The notes beneath the pieces were generated by a model that saw only the letters and a program-made list of their open reading frames with translations, did no database searches and was not told where the DNA came from. A stretch of DNA of 64,000 nucleotides from Flavobacteriaceae bacterium MAR_2010_188 (GTDB taxonomy: Bacteria; Bacteroidota; Bacteroidia; Flavobacteriales; Flavobacteriaceae), in the NCBI GenBank assembly GCA_900104375.1, contig LT629302.1, positions 2,076,001-2,140,000 on the forward strand, read 5' to 3'. Position numbers and translations under genes: made by a program. Below, piece by piece: positions 31,934 through 39,617 of the stretch. How positions within the stretch are numbered: position 1 is the first letter of the stretch; every line of letters starts with the position of its first letter.

Positions 31934-31988
31934 AAAGAGATAAGACGTAATCTGAAATCGACCATTGAAAAAGGAAAGCCGAAGGCAC

Positions 31989-32163
31989 AACACCGTGTAT
32001 AAACCATTGCGGGGTCTGTGCTCATCTGGAAAATTCCTCCACGACGCTAAAGGTCGTGGCAGGTCGAATTTTCTCTAGCAAGTTTTTGTTTACTAAATAG
32101 TTGCTTGCCCACACAACACACCAGCGAAGCGAACTGGAGAAGCAAACCATACACAAGACCATT
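31989..32163 (+). repeat. attC-like site 34, class A with two insertions, ATT core
   Basis: AAC-ACCGTGTATAAACCATTGC; hairpin loop holds CCACGACGCTAAAGGTCGTGG-CAGG (with a shortened right arm); then ACACACCAGCGAAGCGAACT GGAGAAGC; right CATACACAAGACC-ATT. Confidence 0.7.
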
Positions 32164-32319
32164 GCGCTTCATAACCAAAGATAATAATCGGAAAGGCACT
32201 AAATACAACTGAACACGAGCTCTGGAAAATATCAACTACAAATTGAAACTCTAAAAGATTGAAATAATGTATTAATACTTCATTGGCAAATAGAACTGAC
32301 CTAAATGGAAAAGCTTATA

Positions 32320-34080
32320 CTATTCCTTCCCTTTAAATCCATCATAATGTTTTAGCTCACCAACTTCAGTTGATGGTCCCAATCCATTGATGGAATGATT
32401 AATGCCTCCGTTGAGTCCCGCGAATGTTGAGATATGTCTGATTTCAATCCCTGAATGGTTCGGGACTTCCATGGCATTTTCCAGTCTAACATTATTTGAA
32501 ACCGTTTGCTCACCACTAAAAAAACTATAAATACCCAGGCCATACGCTTCATGATTTTGAACATTATCCGCAACCTTATAAGAAGCATAGCCAGGCTTTT
32601 CGTTATCATTCCATATCTCAATGCTGGGTGGGTGATAAGGAATCTCGGATTGATAAAAATAAGTTCTGCCGTGTTCTCCTTTCCAAAGCGTTTGGTACCC
32701 TTGAAAATGTTCGTTGAACAATCCGTAGATCGTCACATGATCCCCATTTACGACAAGTCCGTGTTTATTTTGTCCATCCATCCATTCAGTTCCAACACCG
32801 TGGTCGGCACGCCATAACCAAAAATGATCTCCAATTACATAATTGCTGTTAATCGTCACGGTAGTTTCCGTCTGACCGACTACCGCACCTCCAACTCTGC
32901 AATAGATATCATGGAGAGAGATGGGATTATCGAAATAATCAGCATCAGCATTCTCGTATCCAATTTGAATAAGTGTTGGAGATAACTCCGGTCCCGCATC
33001 TACCATAAAACCTGCTAATTTTACTCCGGGTATATCATCGGTAGTAAGTGCTATTTTTCCGTTTTGAGGAATTAATGTTGGCATGCCAAGTCCCAGCATT
33101 ACGGTATTGGGTTTCGTTATAGTAAGTGTTTCATCAATCTGGTAAATTCCGGGGGTAAACAGAATATGCTTGCCATCAGCCAAAGCTTGATTAATAGAAG
33201 TCGCGTTATCTTTATCAGGGAAAGCGATATGGAACGAATCTATCGGTATTAGTTCACCTTCCTCATCACCATTAATCCATGAAGGGCCAGAAGTTTCCCG
33301 AAGTAATGCAGGAACAAAAACGGCATAATCTCCGGATACCGTATAGATAAGAAAGGGTTTTTCACGAACTACTGGTGTTTTTTCAATTATGGTTGTTGGT
33401 TTATCAGGCCATGAATCATGTGGTGCCCCTTCTACTCCAACAAATACCCTATTCCAGTTCCCACCTTCCCAAGATCCGATTCTTGAATTTCTTGTCATCC
33501 ACTGTTGTCCGGTTGTTAATCCTGCCCTACCTTCAACAAGGGAATTGGCTAGGACACCACCACTTGCCCAACTTCCTTTATCAAAATTAATATCACCCGC
33601 TACATGCATACGTCTATAGGGAGCGGCTTGTGATACTGCCCAATAAATCATTTCATCATCTTGTGGTACAATTTTAAAATTCTCAGCACCGCGCCAAAAC
33701 ATGGTTGTAACCTTGTTGGAAACACCATTGCTACTGGTAGTGGTAATTGATTGTACCGCTCCATTGATAATAACATCGCTTGGATATCTTCCTAAACCTA
33801 GTGCCTGAACATAGTAATCGACTGTGACATCCAAATTATAGGTTCCTGGTTTAAATAGTAGCGCGTATCGGTCTGATCCAAATTCGTTATATTTCTGCTG
33901 CTCGTGTAAGGTATGAAGCGTCATCTTTATACTTTCTAAATCCATAGAATCGTCAAACACAAGTACATTTTTTCCAAATATTGAGGTGTAAGGAGATGTA
34001 TCTAGCACGTGATAATCTTTACTTGAACTGGAACAAGCGGTAATAAAAATTAATAACAGAACTGAAGTTAAGGTCTTCAT
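32320..34080 (-). CDS. Lipoprotein with right-handed beta-helix (pectate-lyase-like) fold
   Basis: 586 residues. Lipoprotein signal MKTLTSVLLLIFITACSSSS. Two pectate-lyase-superfamily starts: YNEFGSDRYALLFKPGTYNL...GLGRYPSDVIINGAV and ISFHIAF-type DKDNATSINQALADGKHILF-TPGIYQIDETLTI. Later coils read DIYCRVGGAVVGQTETTVTI, NKHGLVVNGDHVTIYGLFNE and QTVSNNVRLENAMEVP. Proteins of this layout are often labelled 'adenylyl cyclase' or coagulation-factor-like by transfer, which the sequence does not support. A role in polysaccharide binding or cleavage is an inference. It is on the - strand of a cassette whose closing arm was not found. Confidence 0.7.
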   Translation of the reverse strand: MKTLTSVLLLIFITACSSSSKDYHVLDTSPYTSIFGKNVLVFDDSMDLESIKMTLHTLHEQQKYNEFGSDRYALLFKPGTYNLDVTVDYYVQALGLGRYPSDVIINGAVQSITTTSSNGVSNKVTTMFWRGAENFKIVPQDDEMIYWAVSQAAPYRRMHVAGDINFDKGSWASGGVLANSLVEGRAGLTTGQQWMTRNSRIGSWEGGNWNRVFVGVEGAPHDSWPDKPTTIIEKTPVVREKPFLIYTVSGDYAVFVPALLRETSGPSWINGDEEGELIPIDSFHIAFPDKDNATSINQALADGKHILFTPGIYQIDETLTITKPNTVMLGLGMPTLIPQNGKIALTTDDIPGVKLAGFMVDAGPELSPTLIQIGYENADADYFDNPISLHDIYCRVGGAVVGQTETTVTINSNYVIGDHFWLWRADHGVGTEWMDGQNKHGLVVNGDHVTIYGLFNEHFQGYQTLWKGEHGRTYFYQSEIPYHPPSIEIWNDNEKPGYASYKVADNVQNHEAYGLGIYSFFSGEQTVSNNVRLENAMEVPNHSGIEIRHISTFAGLNGGINHSINGLGPSTEVGELKHYDGFKGKE

Positions 34081-34369
34081 AAGTTGGCTCTAAAAGGAAA
34101 TATAAGGCATGATAAACTTGACAGGTTTTAAAATCTAAAAACAATTTCAATTATACGATTTAAGTTTCACGATAACGAATTTTTATGTATCCCATCTGCG
34201 GCACCATATTCAAATCTTTACGCTCTCTAACAAATGCTAAACTCCATAAATCAACGGAGTTAATTGCAAGTGGCAGGACTAAAAGATACTTTTATAGGCA
34301 GTTAACAGCTTAACTTAAGTCTACGGAACTTAACTGTTTGTTGTGCTTCATTATAACCAAATATAACCA
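34081..34369. other. Gap holding a possible degenerate site
   Basis: No gene. The left part may hold the promoter of the - strand beta-helix gene. The right part (34229-34342) runs from CTCTAAC-AAATGCTAAACTCC to CTTAACTGTTT-GTT. Length (114 bp) and position before a DUF6090 cassette fit a boundary site (class H), but the R' arm does not match the preceding cassette start TTGCGCTT. Confidence 0.4.
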
Positions 34370-35131
34370 ATGATAAAATTCTTTAGAAAAATCAGACAAA
34401 AAATACTGACTGAAAACAAATTCAGTAAATATCTTCTTTACGCTATTGGAGAGATTATTCTTGTTGTTATCGGAATTTTAATCGCCTTACAAATCAATAA
34501 TTGGAATGAAAACCGCATTGCATCTAATGAGGAGATACACATGTTAAAAGCATTAAAAATTGGCCTTGAAGCAGATCTTGTAGATTTGAAATTTAACGAA
34601 AAAAGCATTCAATCCAGTATTGCTTCAGCAAATAAAGTTATCCATAACTTGGAAAATGATCTTCCATATGGAGATTCAATACCAGATTATATCGGAGATA
34701 TGATGTTTCCAGTAATGTTTGTCCATTCTACTAGTGCTTTTGAAACGCTTAAATCCAAAGGAATAAATTTGATTAAAAATGATTCTTTAAGAGATGAGAT
34801 AATAAGTGTCTATGATTCTGGATATAGTTTTTTTTTAAAAAATGAGTCTAATATTGTTTTAGACGAAGCTGAACATGCTCTCCGAGAACTATTTTCTACT
34901 CGATTTGAAGAATCCTATGTTTATGATTTTAATGAGCCTAACTATAAACCGCGTATAACACCTTTAGATTATGAAGCATTAAAAAACGATCAAGAATTTA
35001 AGTATTTTTTAAAATCCTTTAAAAATAGACTTAATCTTTTATTAAACTTTCATTATCAAAGTAGGTTGATAAAAATGGTTAAAACTCTCATTAATTCTAT
35101 TGATGACGAATTAATTACTAAGATAAAATAA
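34370..35131 (+). CDS. DUF6090 family membrane protein (paralogue 5)
   Basis: 253 residues. MIKFFRKIRQKILTENKFSK, a membrane helix ending LQINNWNEN, then HMLKALKIGLEADLVDLKFN, TSAFETLKSKGINLIKNDSL (conserved middle) and LIKMVKTLINSIDDELITKI. Arms TTGTGCTT/AAGCACAA. The fifth member of the family in 27 kb; all sit alone in their cassettes. Confidence 0.85.
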   Translation: MIKFFRKIRQKILTENKFSKYLLYAIGEIILVVIGILIALQINNWNENRIASNEEIHMLKALKIGLEADLVDLKFNEKSIQSSIASANKVIHNLENDLPYGDSIPDYIGDMMFPVMFVHSTSAFETLKSKGINLIKNDSLRDEIISVYDSGYSFFLKNESNIVLDEAEHALRELFSTRFEESYVYDFNEPNYKPRITPLDYEALKNDQEFKYFLKSFKNRLNLLLNFHYQSRLIKMVKTLINSIDDELITKIK

Positions 35132-35140
35132 CGAAAGCAC

Positions 35141-35264
35141 AACAATGTATAAAAATAACTGCTCAATTTTGGGCTTAAGCAAGGTCGTTGCAAGTTTAAT
35201 ACGTCTGATTTTCCTGCGGAAAATCTTGGCACATAGACCCGCAACTATTCTTATACGAGACGTT
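35141..35264 (+). repeat. attC-like site 36, class E
   Basis: AAC-AATGTATAAAAATAACTGC; right CTATTCTTATACGAGAC-GTT. The next cassette opens TTGTGCATAATGC, which matches the closing arm of a site 9.4 kb downstream. Confidence 0.7.
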
Positions 35265-35440
35265 GTGCATAATGCTGAAAAATAGTGCAAACCATTAAAC
35301 ATTGTAATAAAAAAAGCCACCGCGCAAACAGCACATTCATTTTTTCCAACCACACAAGCCAACGCTCTAAAAAATAAAAGAGCTGTTTCTTGCCTTTGCG
35401 CGCAGAAACAACTTACATTCAAAAACTAATTATAAATTAT

Positions 35441-35448
35441 TACATTTG
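35441..35448 (+). promoter_or_regulatory. -7 promoter element of the metal operon
   Basis: TACATTTG ends seven bases before the ATG of the first gene, so the message would be almost leaderless. Confidence 0.45.
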
Positions 35449-35454
35449 CAACTG

Positions 35455-35895
35455 ATGCAAAAAGGAAATAAAATATCTGCGTTTTTCTTATTAGGCTTAT
35501 TTAGCCTAATGCTGCTGCATCAGGTTTTTCCTCATTTGCACCATCAGCACAAGGACTCTCATTCCCATTCGGATATTACACATAATGGCGAACACCATCA
35601 TCACGATGACAGTTCGCAAGAAGAGGAAGATTCCCCTTACGGGTTTTTTGGGTTCGTTGTGGATATGCATATCCATTCCACGGTGTCCAGCGATATAGTA
35701 TTACTTAAAAGGAATACGGTAGAGCAACAGACCAATGTGGATAAGGATATAGTACGAAGTTCTTTTGAAACTCAAAAAATCTTTTTGATTGACTACAGGC
35801 AAAATAGTAAACCGCCTGTTTATCATCCACCCAACAATTATTTTAATTCTTATCTCTCATCCCTCGATTCGCGGGGCCCACCATCTTTAGGTTAA
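35455..35895 (+). CDS. His-rich exported protein at the head of the metal operon
   Basis: 146 residues from the ATG (an upstream TTG is inside the promoter). A hydrophobic N-terminal segment (FFLLGLFSLMLLHQVF) is followed by a metal-binding stretch PHLHHQHKDSHSHSDITHNG and EHHHHDDSSQEEEDSPYGFF. The C-terminal half, with YHPPNNYFNSYLSSLDSRGP, has no recognised domain. It probably binds or senses a transition metal in the periplasm. It is followed by TolC and other efflux genes in the same orientation, 69 bases on. Confidence 0.7.
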   Translation: MQKGNKISAFFLLGLFSLMLLHQVFPHLHHQHKDSHSHSDITHNGEHHHHDDSSQEEEDSPYGFFGFVVDMHIHSTVSSDIVLLKRNTVEQQTNVDKDIVRSSFETQKIFLIDYRQNSKPPVYHPPNNYFNSYLSSLDSRGPPSLG

Positions 35896-35964
35896 TCGTT
35901 TAAGAATGTCTGTCTTTATGAGGGATTCTACTATATATTAAGATTAAACCTAAAATTTTACACT

Positions 35965-37149
35965 ATGAATAAATACATCGTATTCGCAATTTGCGGATGC
36001 CTGTTCTTTGTTAATGGTTTCTCTCAAACTAAAAATGTCGAGGAACTGCTTAATGAAATTGAACAGAACAACACAGAGTTAAAAGGCTATAAATCCTTTA
36101 TTGAAAGCCAGCAACTCGAAAACAGGAGCAACAACAATTTGCCCGACCCACAGCTTTCTGGTTATTATTTGCCCTTTGGCGATAACGCAACCGGAGATTA
36201 TACCGAATATCAACTATCGCAATCTTTTGAATTTCCAACGGTGTATGCTGCACGAGGTAAGTGGAACGAATCAAAATCGCAACAATTAACGTCAGCCTAT
36301 GCTAACAAAAGACTGGAAGTCTTATTGAAAGCAAAGAACACGCTTATAGAACTTGGTTTCTTGCAAAAACGAAAGCTTATTGAAAGGGAAAGAAAATCCC
36401 AGAGCAAACAGGTTTTTGACCAAATCCAAAAACTTTTTGATGCAGAACAAGTTGGGATTTTAGATTTGAATAAAGCAAAAATTGCTTGGATTCAAGAGCA
36501 GTTTGTTGTGGAGCAGATTGAAAGTGAAAGTCAAATTTTACTATCCCAACTCAAAACCTTGAACGGAGGCAATGCAATTGATGGTTTTTCGTCAGGTATT
36601 GTACTGCCTATTGAGGTTGGTACGGTGGAAAGTCTTTGGCAGGAAAAATTAGCCAACGACCCTTTACTGCAAGAATTAAAGGCTCATGAAGCTACTTCAC
36701 TTCAAAAAATAAGATTGGAGAAAACTAAAGTGTTGCCAAACGTAGCACTTGGGTATAATTATCAAGGCGTTATCGGTAGTAATTATTCTGGTTTTTATGG
36801 TGGTGTTTCAATTCCACTTTGGAGTAGCAAGAACAAAGTAAAAGCTGCCGAAGCGAATTATGAGTATCAGCAGTCCAATACTCAAGTAATTACCAATTCA
36901 TTGTACGCAGAATTTCAACAGAATTATAATCGATACGAATTAATGCTCGAAAAATACAATGAGTATCAAACAACAATGGGCAATTTAAATAGCGAACAAC
37001 TACTTTTTAAGGCTTATATGTTGGGGGAATATTCGTTTATGGATTACTATTTAGAGCTTCAATTTTACCGTAATGCTTCAGATAAAATGTTGCAAATGGA
37101 AAAGGAACTGCAACTGATTCAGACCCAATTATTAAAACATCAATTATAA
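35965..37149 (+). CDS. TolC-family outer-membrane efflux protein
   Basis: 394 residues. Signal peptide ends GFSQ. TolC/OEP repeats of helical hairpins: ELLNEIEQNNTELKGYKSFI, DPQLSGYYLPFG, KNTLIELGFLQKRKLIERER and, in the second repeat, HEATSLQKIRLEKTKVLPNV, GFYGGVSIPLWSSKNKVKAA. It forms the outer-membrane duct of the RND efflux complex encoded downstream (CusC/CzcC-like, shorter than CusC). Confidence 0.85.
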   Translation: MNKYIVFAICGCLFFVNGFSQTKNVEELLNEIEQNNTELKGYKSFIESQQLENRSNNNLPDPQLSGYYLPFGDNATGDYTEYQLSQSFEFPTVYAARGKWNESKSQQLTSAYANKRLEVLLKAKNTLIELGFLQKRKLIERERKSQSKQVFDQIQKLFDAEQVGILDLNKAKIAWIQEQFVVEQIESESQILLSQLKTLNGGNAIDGFSSGIVLPIEVGTVESLWQEKLANDPLLQELKAHEATSLQKIRLEKTKVLPNVALGYNYQGVIGSNYSGFYGGVSIPLWSSKNKVKAAEANYEYQQSNTQVITNSLYAEFQQNYNRYELMLEKYNEYQTTMGNLNSEQLLFKAYMLGEYSFMDYYLELQFYRNASDKMLQMEKELQLIQTQLLKHQL

Positions 37150-37167
37150 ACTTTAAAACACGTAATT

Positions 37168-37503
37168 ATGAAATCGACGATTCACGAAAACCAAAACAAA
37201 TATTTAGCAATGAGTAAAATTTCAAAATTGATATTCGCAATAGCAATTACATCAACATTTTTGGCAACCTCTTGTAGAGACAAAAAAACCGAAAGTACTG
37301 ACGACCACGGACACGAACATAACGGAGATGGTAGCCATATGAATGATGAAACCATAGAGCAAGAAGAGTTTAAAGTAGGAACAGATTCAATGAAAATGAA
37401 GACAGAAGAACACGGACATGACCACGATTCTGATGGTAATCATTCAGATGATGATTCTGAAACTCACAAACACGAAGATGGAGCTGAACACCACGACCAT
37501 TAA
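37168..37503 (+). CDS. His/Asp-rich lipoprotein
   Basis: 111 residues; a start 42 bases further on would give 97 residues and a better signal (MSKISKLIFAIAITSTFLAT-SC). After the lipidated Cys it is almost wholly acidic and His-rich: DDHGHEHNGDGSH, EHGHDHDSDGNHSDDDSETH, HEDGAEHHDH. A periplasmic metal-binding lipoprotein is the likely role, feeding the efflux pump. No enzyme motif. Confidence 0.75.
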   Translation: MKSTIHENQNKYLAMSKISKLIFAIAITSTFLATSCRDKKTESTDDHGHEHNGDGSHMNDETIEQEEFKVGTDSMKMKTEEHGHDHDSDGNHSDDDSETHKHEDGAEHHDH

Positions 37504-37523
37504 AAAACAATAAATAAATACAC

Positions 37524-39026
37524 ATGAAATATATAATGATAGTGCTTGCCTTTTTGGCAATGTCTTGTATCAACACGGCAGAAGATGCACACGCCCACAA
37601 TCCAGATGGTAGCCACGACGGAGAAGAAATTCCACGATTGGACCACACCATTTGGACAGATAAAACGGAATTATTCGTAGAGTTTCCTGCTTTAATAGTA
37701 GGCAATCCGAGTAGATTTGCAGCCCACTTTACCGTGTTGGACAAGCATCAGCCTGTTCGTGAAGGTTCGGTAACGGTTAGCTTGATTAAAGGCGATAAAG
37801 GCATTCGCAATACCGCCGAAGCTCCTTCATCACCAGGCATATTTTCGCCAACCATTCAACCTAAAGAAGCTGGTAATTATCAGTTGGTTTTTGATATAAA
37901 GACACCCGAATATTCAGATAAAATCACGATTGATGATGTTACTGTATATGCCAATGCAGACGAAGCCATAAAAGCCTTGGGTACTGCCGCAGATGATGGA
38001 AGCATTTCGTTTTTAAAAGAACAAGCTTGGAAAATCGACTTTCAAACAGCACCTGTGGTTAATGGAAAAATTTATGATGTGATTAGTACTTCAGGTGTTT
38101 GGACGCCAGCGTCAGGTTCGGTAAAAACATTGGTGGCCAAATCCAATGGTGTCGTGGATTTTGCTGTGAGCAATCTCACAGAAGGAATGGAGGTAAAACA
38201 AGGGCAATTATTAATCAACGTTAGCAGTCAAGGTTTGGCGTCTAATAATTTGAGTACCGAAATTGCCAACGCACGGTCCAACTTTGAGCAATCAAAAGCT
38301 GAATACGAACGAAAAAAGGAATTATTCGAATCGAAAATTGTTCCTAAAGCAGAATTTGAAAAAGTAGAAAGCAATTTTAACATTGCTAAATCTAATTACC
38401 AAAGTCTCTCGTCTGGAGTATCTGGTGGTGGCAAACAAATTCGTGCACCTTTTGATGGGTACATCACAGCAATTAATGTAGCCAATGGCGATTATGTAGA
38501 CCAAGGCGTTGCAATGGTAACAGTTGGAACGCATCAATCCAGAGTATTGAAAACACAAATAGCACCTTCGTATGGATTGACTATGGAAAACGCACAGAGT
38601 ATTTGGTATCAAACAAAAGATGGCCAATGGCGTAATGTTGCAACTTCAGGAGGTTCAATCCTATCCATCGCTAAAGATGTAGATAATGAAAGACCACTTA
38701 TTTCAGTATATGCACAAGTTAATGATGATGTTGATATGACAGAAGGTAGCCTAACAACTGTTCAAATTGCAATGGGTAACGCAACTCAGAACACAATGAT
38801 TCCTGTCAATGCCTTATTGGAAGATTACGGAAGTTATTCCGTTATCGTACAGATTTCAGGCGAGAGTTTTGAAAGACGACCTGTGAAAATAGGAAAACGC
38901 AATGGCGAAAATGTAGAAATACTTCAAGGCTTAAAAGTTGGTGAAGTGGTAGTAACAACAGGTGCATATCAAGTTAAAATGGCTTCAATGTCTGGTTCAA
39001 CACCTGCACACGGTCACGAGCACTAA
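37524..39026 (+). CDS. RND efflux periplasmic adaptor (CusB-like)
   Basis: 500 residues. Lipoprotein signal (VLAFLAMSC) then a His-rich DAHAHNPDGSHDGEE. An N-terminal beta domain (TIWTDKTELFVEFPALIVGN...TVYANADEAIKAL) resembles the metal-binding heads of Bacteroidetes CusB proteins. The adaptor core follows: barrel-sandwich (VKTLVAKSNGVVDFAVSNLT), alpha-hairpin (NARSNFEQSKAEYERKKELF), beta-barrel and a membrane-proximal C-terminal domain, with HGHEH at the end. It couples the inner-membrane pump and TolC. Confidence 0.9.
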   Translation: MKYIMIVLAFLAMSCINTAEDAHAHNPDGSHDGEEIPRLDHTIWTDKTELFVEFPALIVGNPSRFAAHFTVLDKHQPVREGSVTVSLIKGDKGIRNTAEAPSSPGIFSPTIQPKEAGNYQLVFDIKTPEYSDKITIDDVTVYANADEAIKALGTAADDGSISFLKEQAWKIDFQTAPVVNGKIYDVISTSGVWTPASGSVKTLVAKSNGVVDFAVSNLTEGMEVKQGQLLINVSSQGLASNNLSTEIANARSNFEQSKAEYERKKELFESKIVPKAEFEKVESNFNIAKSNYQSLSSGVSGGGKQIRAPFDGYITAINVANGDYVDQGVAMVTVGTHQSRVLKTQIAPSYGLTMENAQSIWYQTKDGQWRNVATSGGSILSIAKDVDNERPLISVYAQVNDDVDMTEGSLTTVQIAMGNATQNTMIPVNALLEDYGSYSVIVQISGESFERRPVKIGKRNGENVEILQGLKVGEVVVTTGAYQVKMASMSGSTPAHGHEH

Positions 39027-39113
39027 TCAATTTTGAATTGTTAATTATGAATTGTGAATATGGGTTTTATTCAACATTCACAATTCACAATTCAACATTA
39101 AAAATTTAAAACA

Positions 39114-39467
39114 ATGAATAAAGACAATATAATTCTAACCAAATCCTTTGACTTTGCGCTACAAATTATTGAACTCTATAAGCAAATGAAAACTCAAAAT
39201 GAGTATGTGCTTTCTAAACAAGTGTTAAGAAGTGGCACAAGTATAGGTGCGAATATTGAGGAAGCTACTGCAGGAATTAGCAAGCGTGATTTTACACACA
39301 AAATGTCAATAGCATCAAAGGAAGCACGGGAAACAAAATATTGGTTAAGGCTCATTCAACATAGTATAATTGTGAATGCGGATGTTTCAAATCTATTGAT
39401 TCAAGTTGAAGAATTAATCAGAATCCTTACATCTATTGTTAAAACGTCTCAAGACTCGATTAAATGA
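39114..39467 (+). CDS. Four-helix-bundle protein (S23/IVP family)
   Basis: 117 residues. KSFDFALQIIELYKQMKTQN, YVLSKQVLRSGTSIGANIEE, ATAGISKRDFTHKMSIASKE and ARETKYWLRLIQHSIIVNAD are diagnostic of the small family originally found in 23S rRNA intervening sequences and now common near diverse genes. Function unknown. It is inserted between the adaptor and the pump and is flanked by AT-rich repeats: upstream GAATTGTGAAT/ATTCACAATTC, downstream a heptamer tandem array. It looks like a mobile or ectopic insertion in the efflux operon. Confidence 0.85.
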   Translation: MNKDNIILTKSFDFALQIIELYKQMKTQNEYVLSKQVLRSGTSIGANIEEATAGISKRDFTHKMSIASKEARETKYWLRLIQHSIIVNADVSNLLIQVEELIRILTSIVKTSQDSIK

Positions 39468-39483
39468 ATTTTGAATTATCATT

Positions 39484-39571
<88 letters not shown>

Positions 39572-39617
39572 AGTGAATATTCAAAATTAAAAATTCAGCA
39601 TTAAAAATTTAAAAAAG

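Larger units (their letters stand above)
128..35264 (+). mobile_element. Integron-like gene cassette array without a visible integrase
   Basis: Thirty-six boundary sites divide this stretch into small cassettes, most with one or two genes on the + strand. Each cassette opens right after a site's terminal GTT and closes at the AAC of the next site. The bases inside each end are inverted complements, for example TTGTGGTTA with TAACCACAA and TTGCCTGTA with TACAGGCAA. About twenty cassettes pair perfectly over 8 or more bases. Site length (mostly 122-126 bp), cassette size, one-way gene orientation and richness in toxin-antitoxin pairs are what chromosomal integrons show. The terminal boxes are GTT plus variable bases, usually GTTR, rather than strict GTTRRRY, and no tyrosine recombinase is seen, so the mechanism is inferred. 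One further large cassette extends to the site ending near 44.85 kb. Confidence 0.75.

Noticed and set aside
32320-34080. Adenylyl cyclase
   Set aside because: No cyclase motifs; the repeats are of the beta-helix type.
128-35264. CRISPR array
   Set aside because: The repeats are 110-330 bp, palindromic throughout and separated by genes of variable size. No short identical repeats with short spacers and no cas genes.
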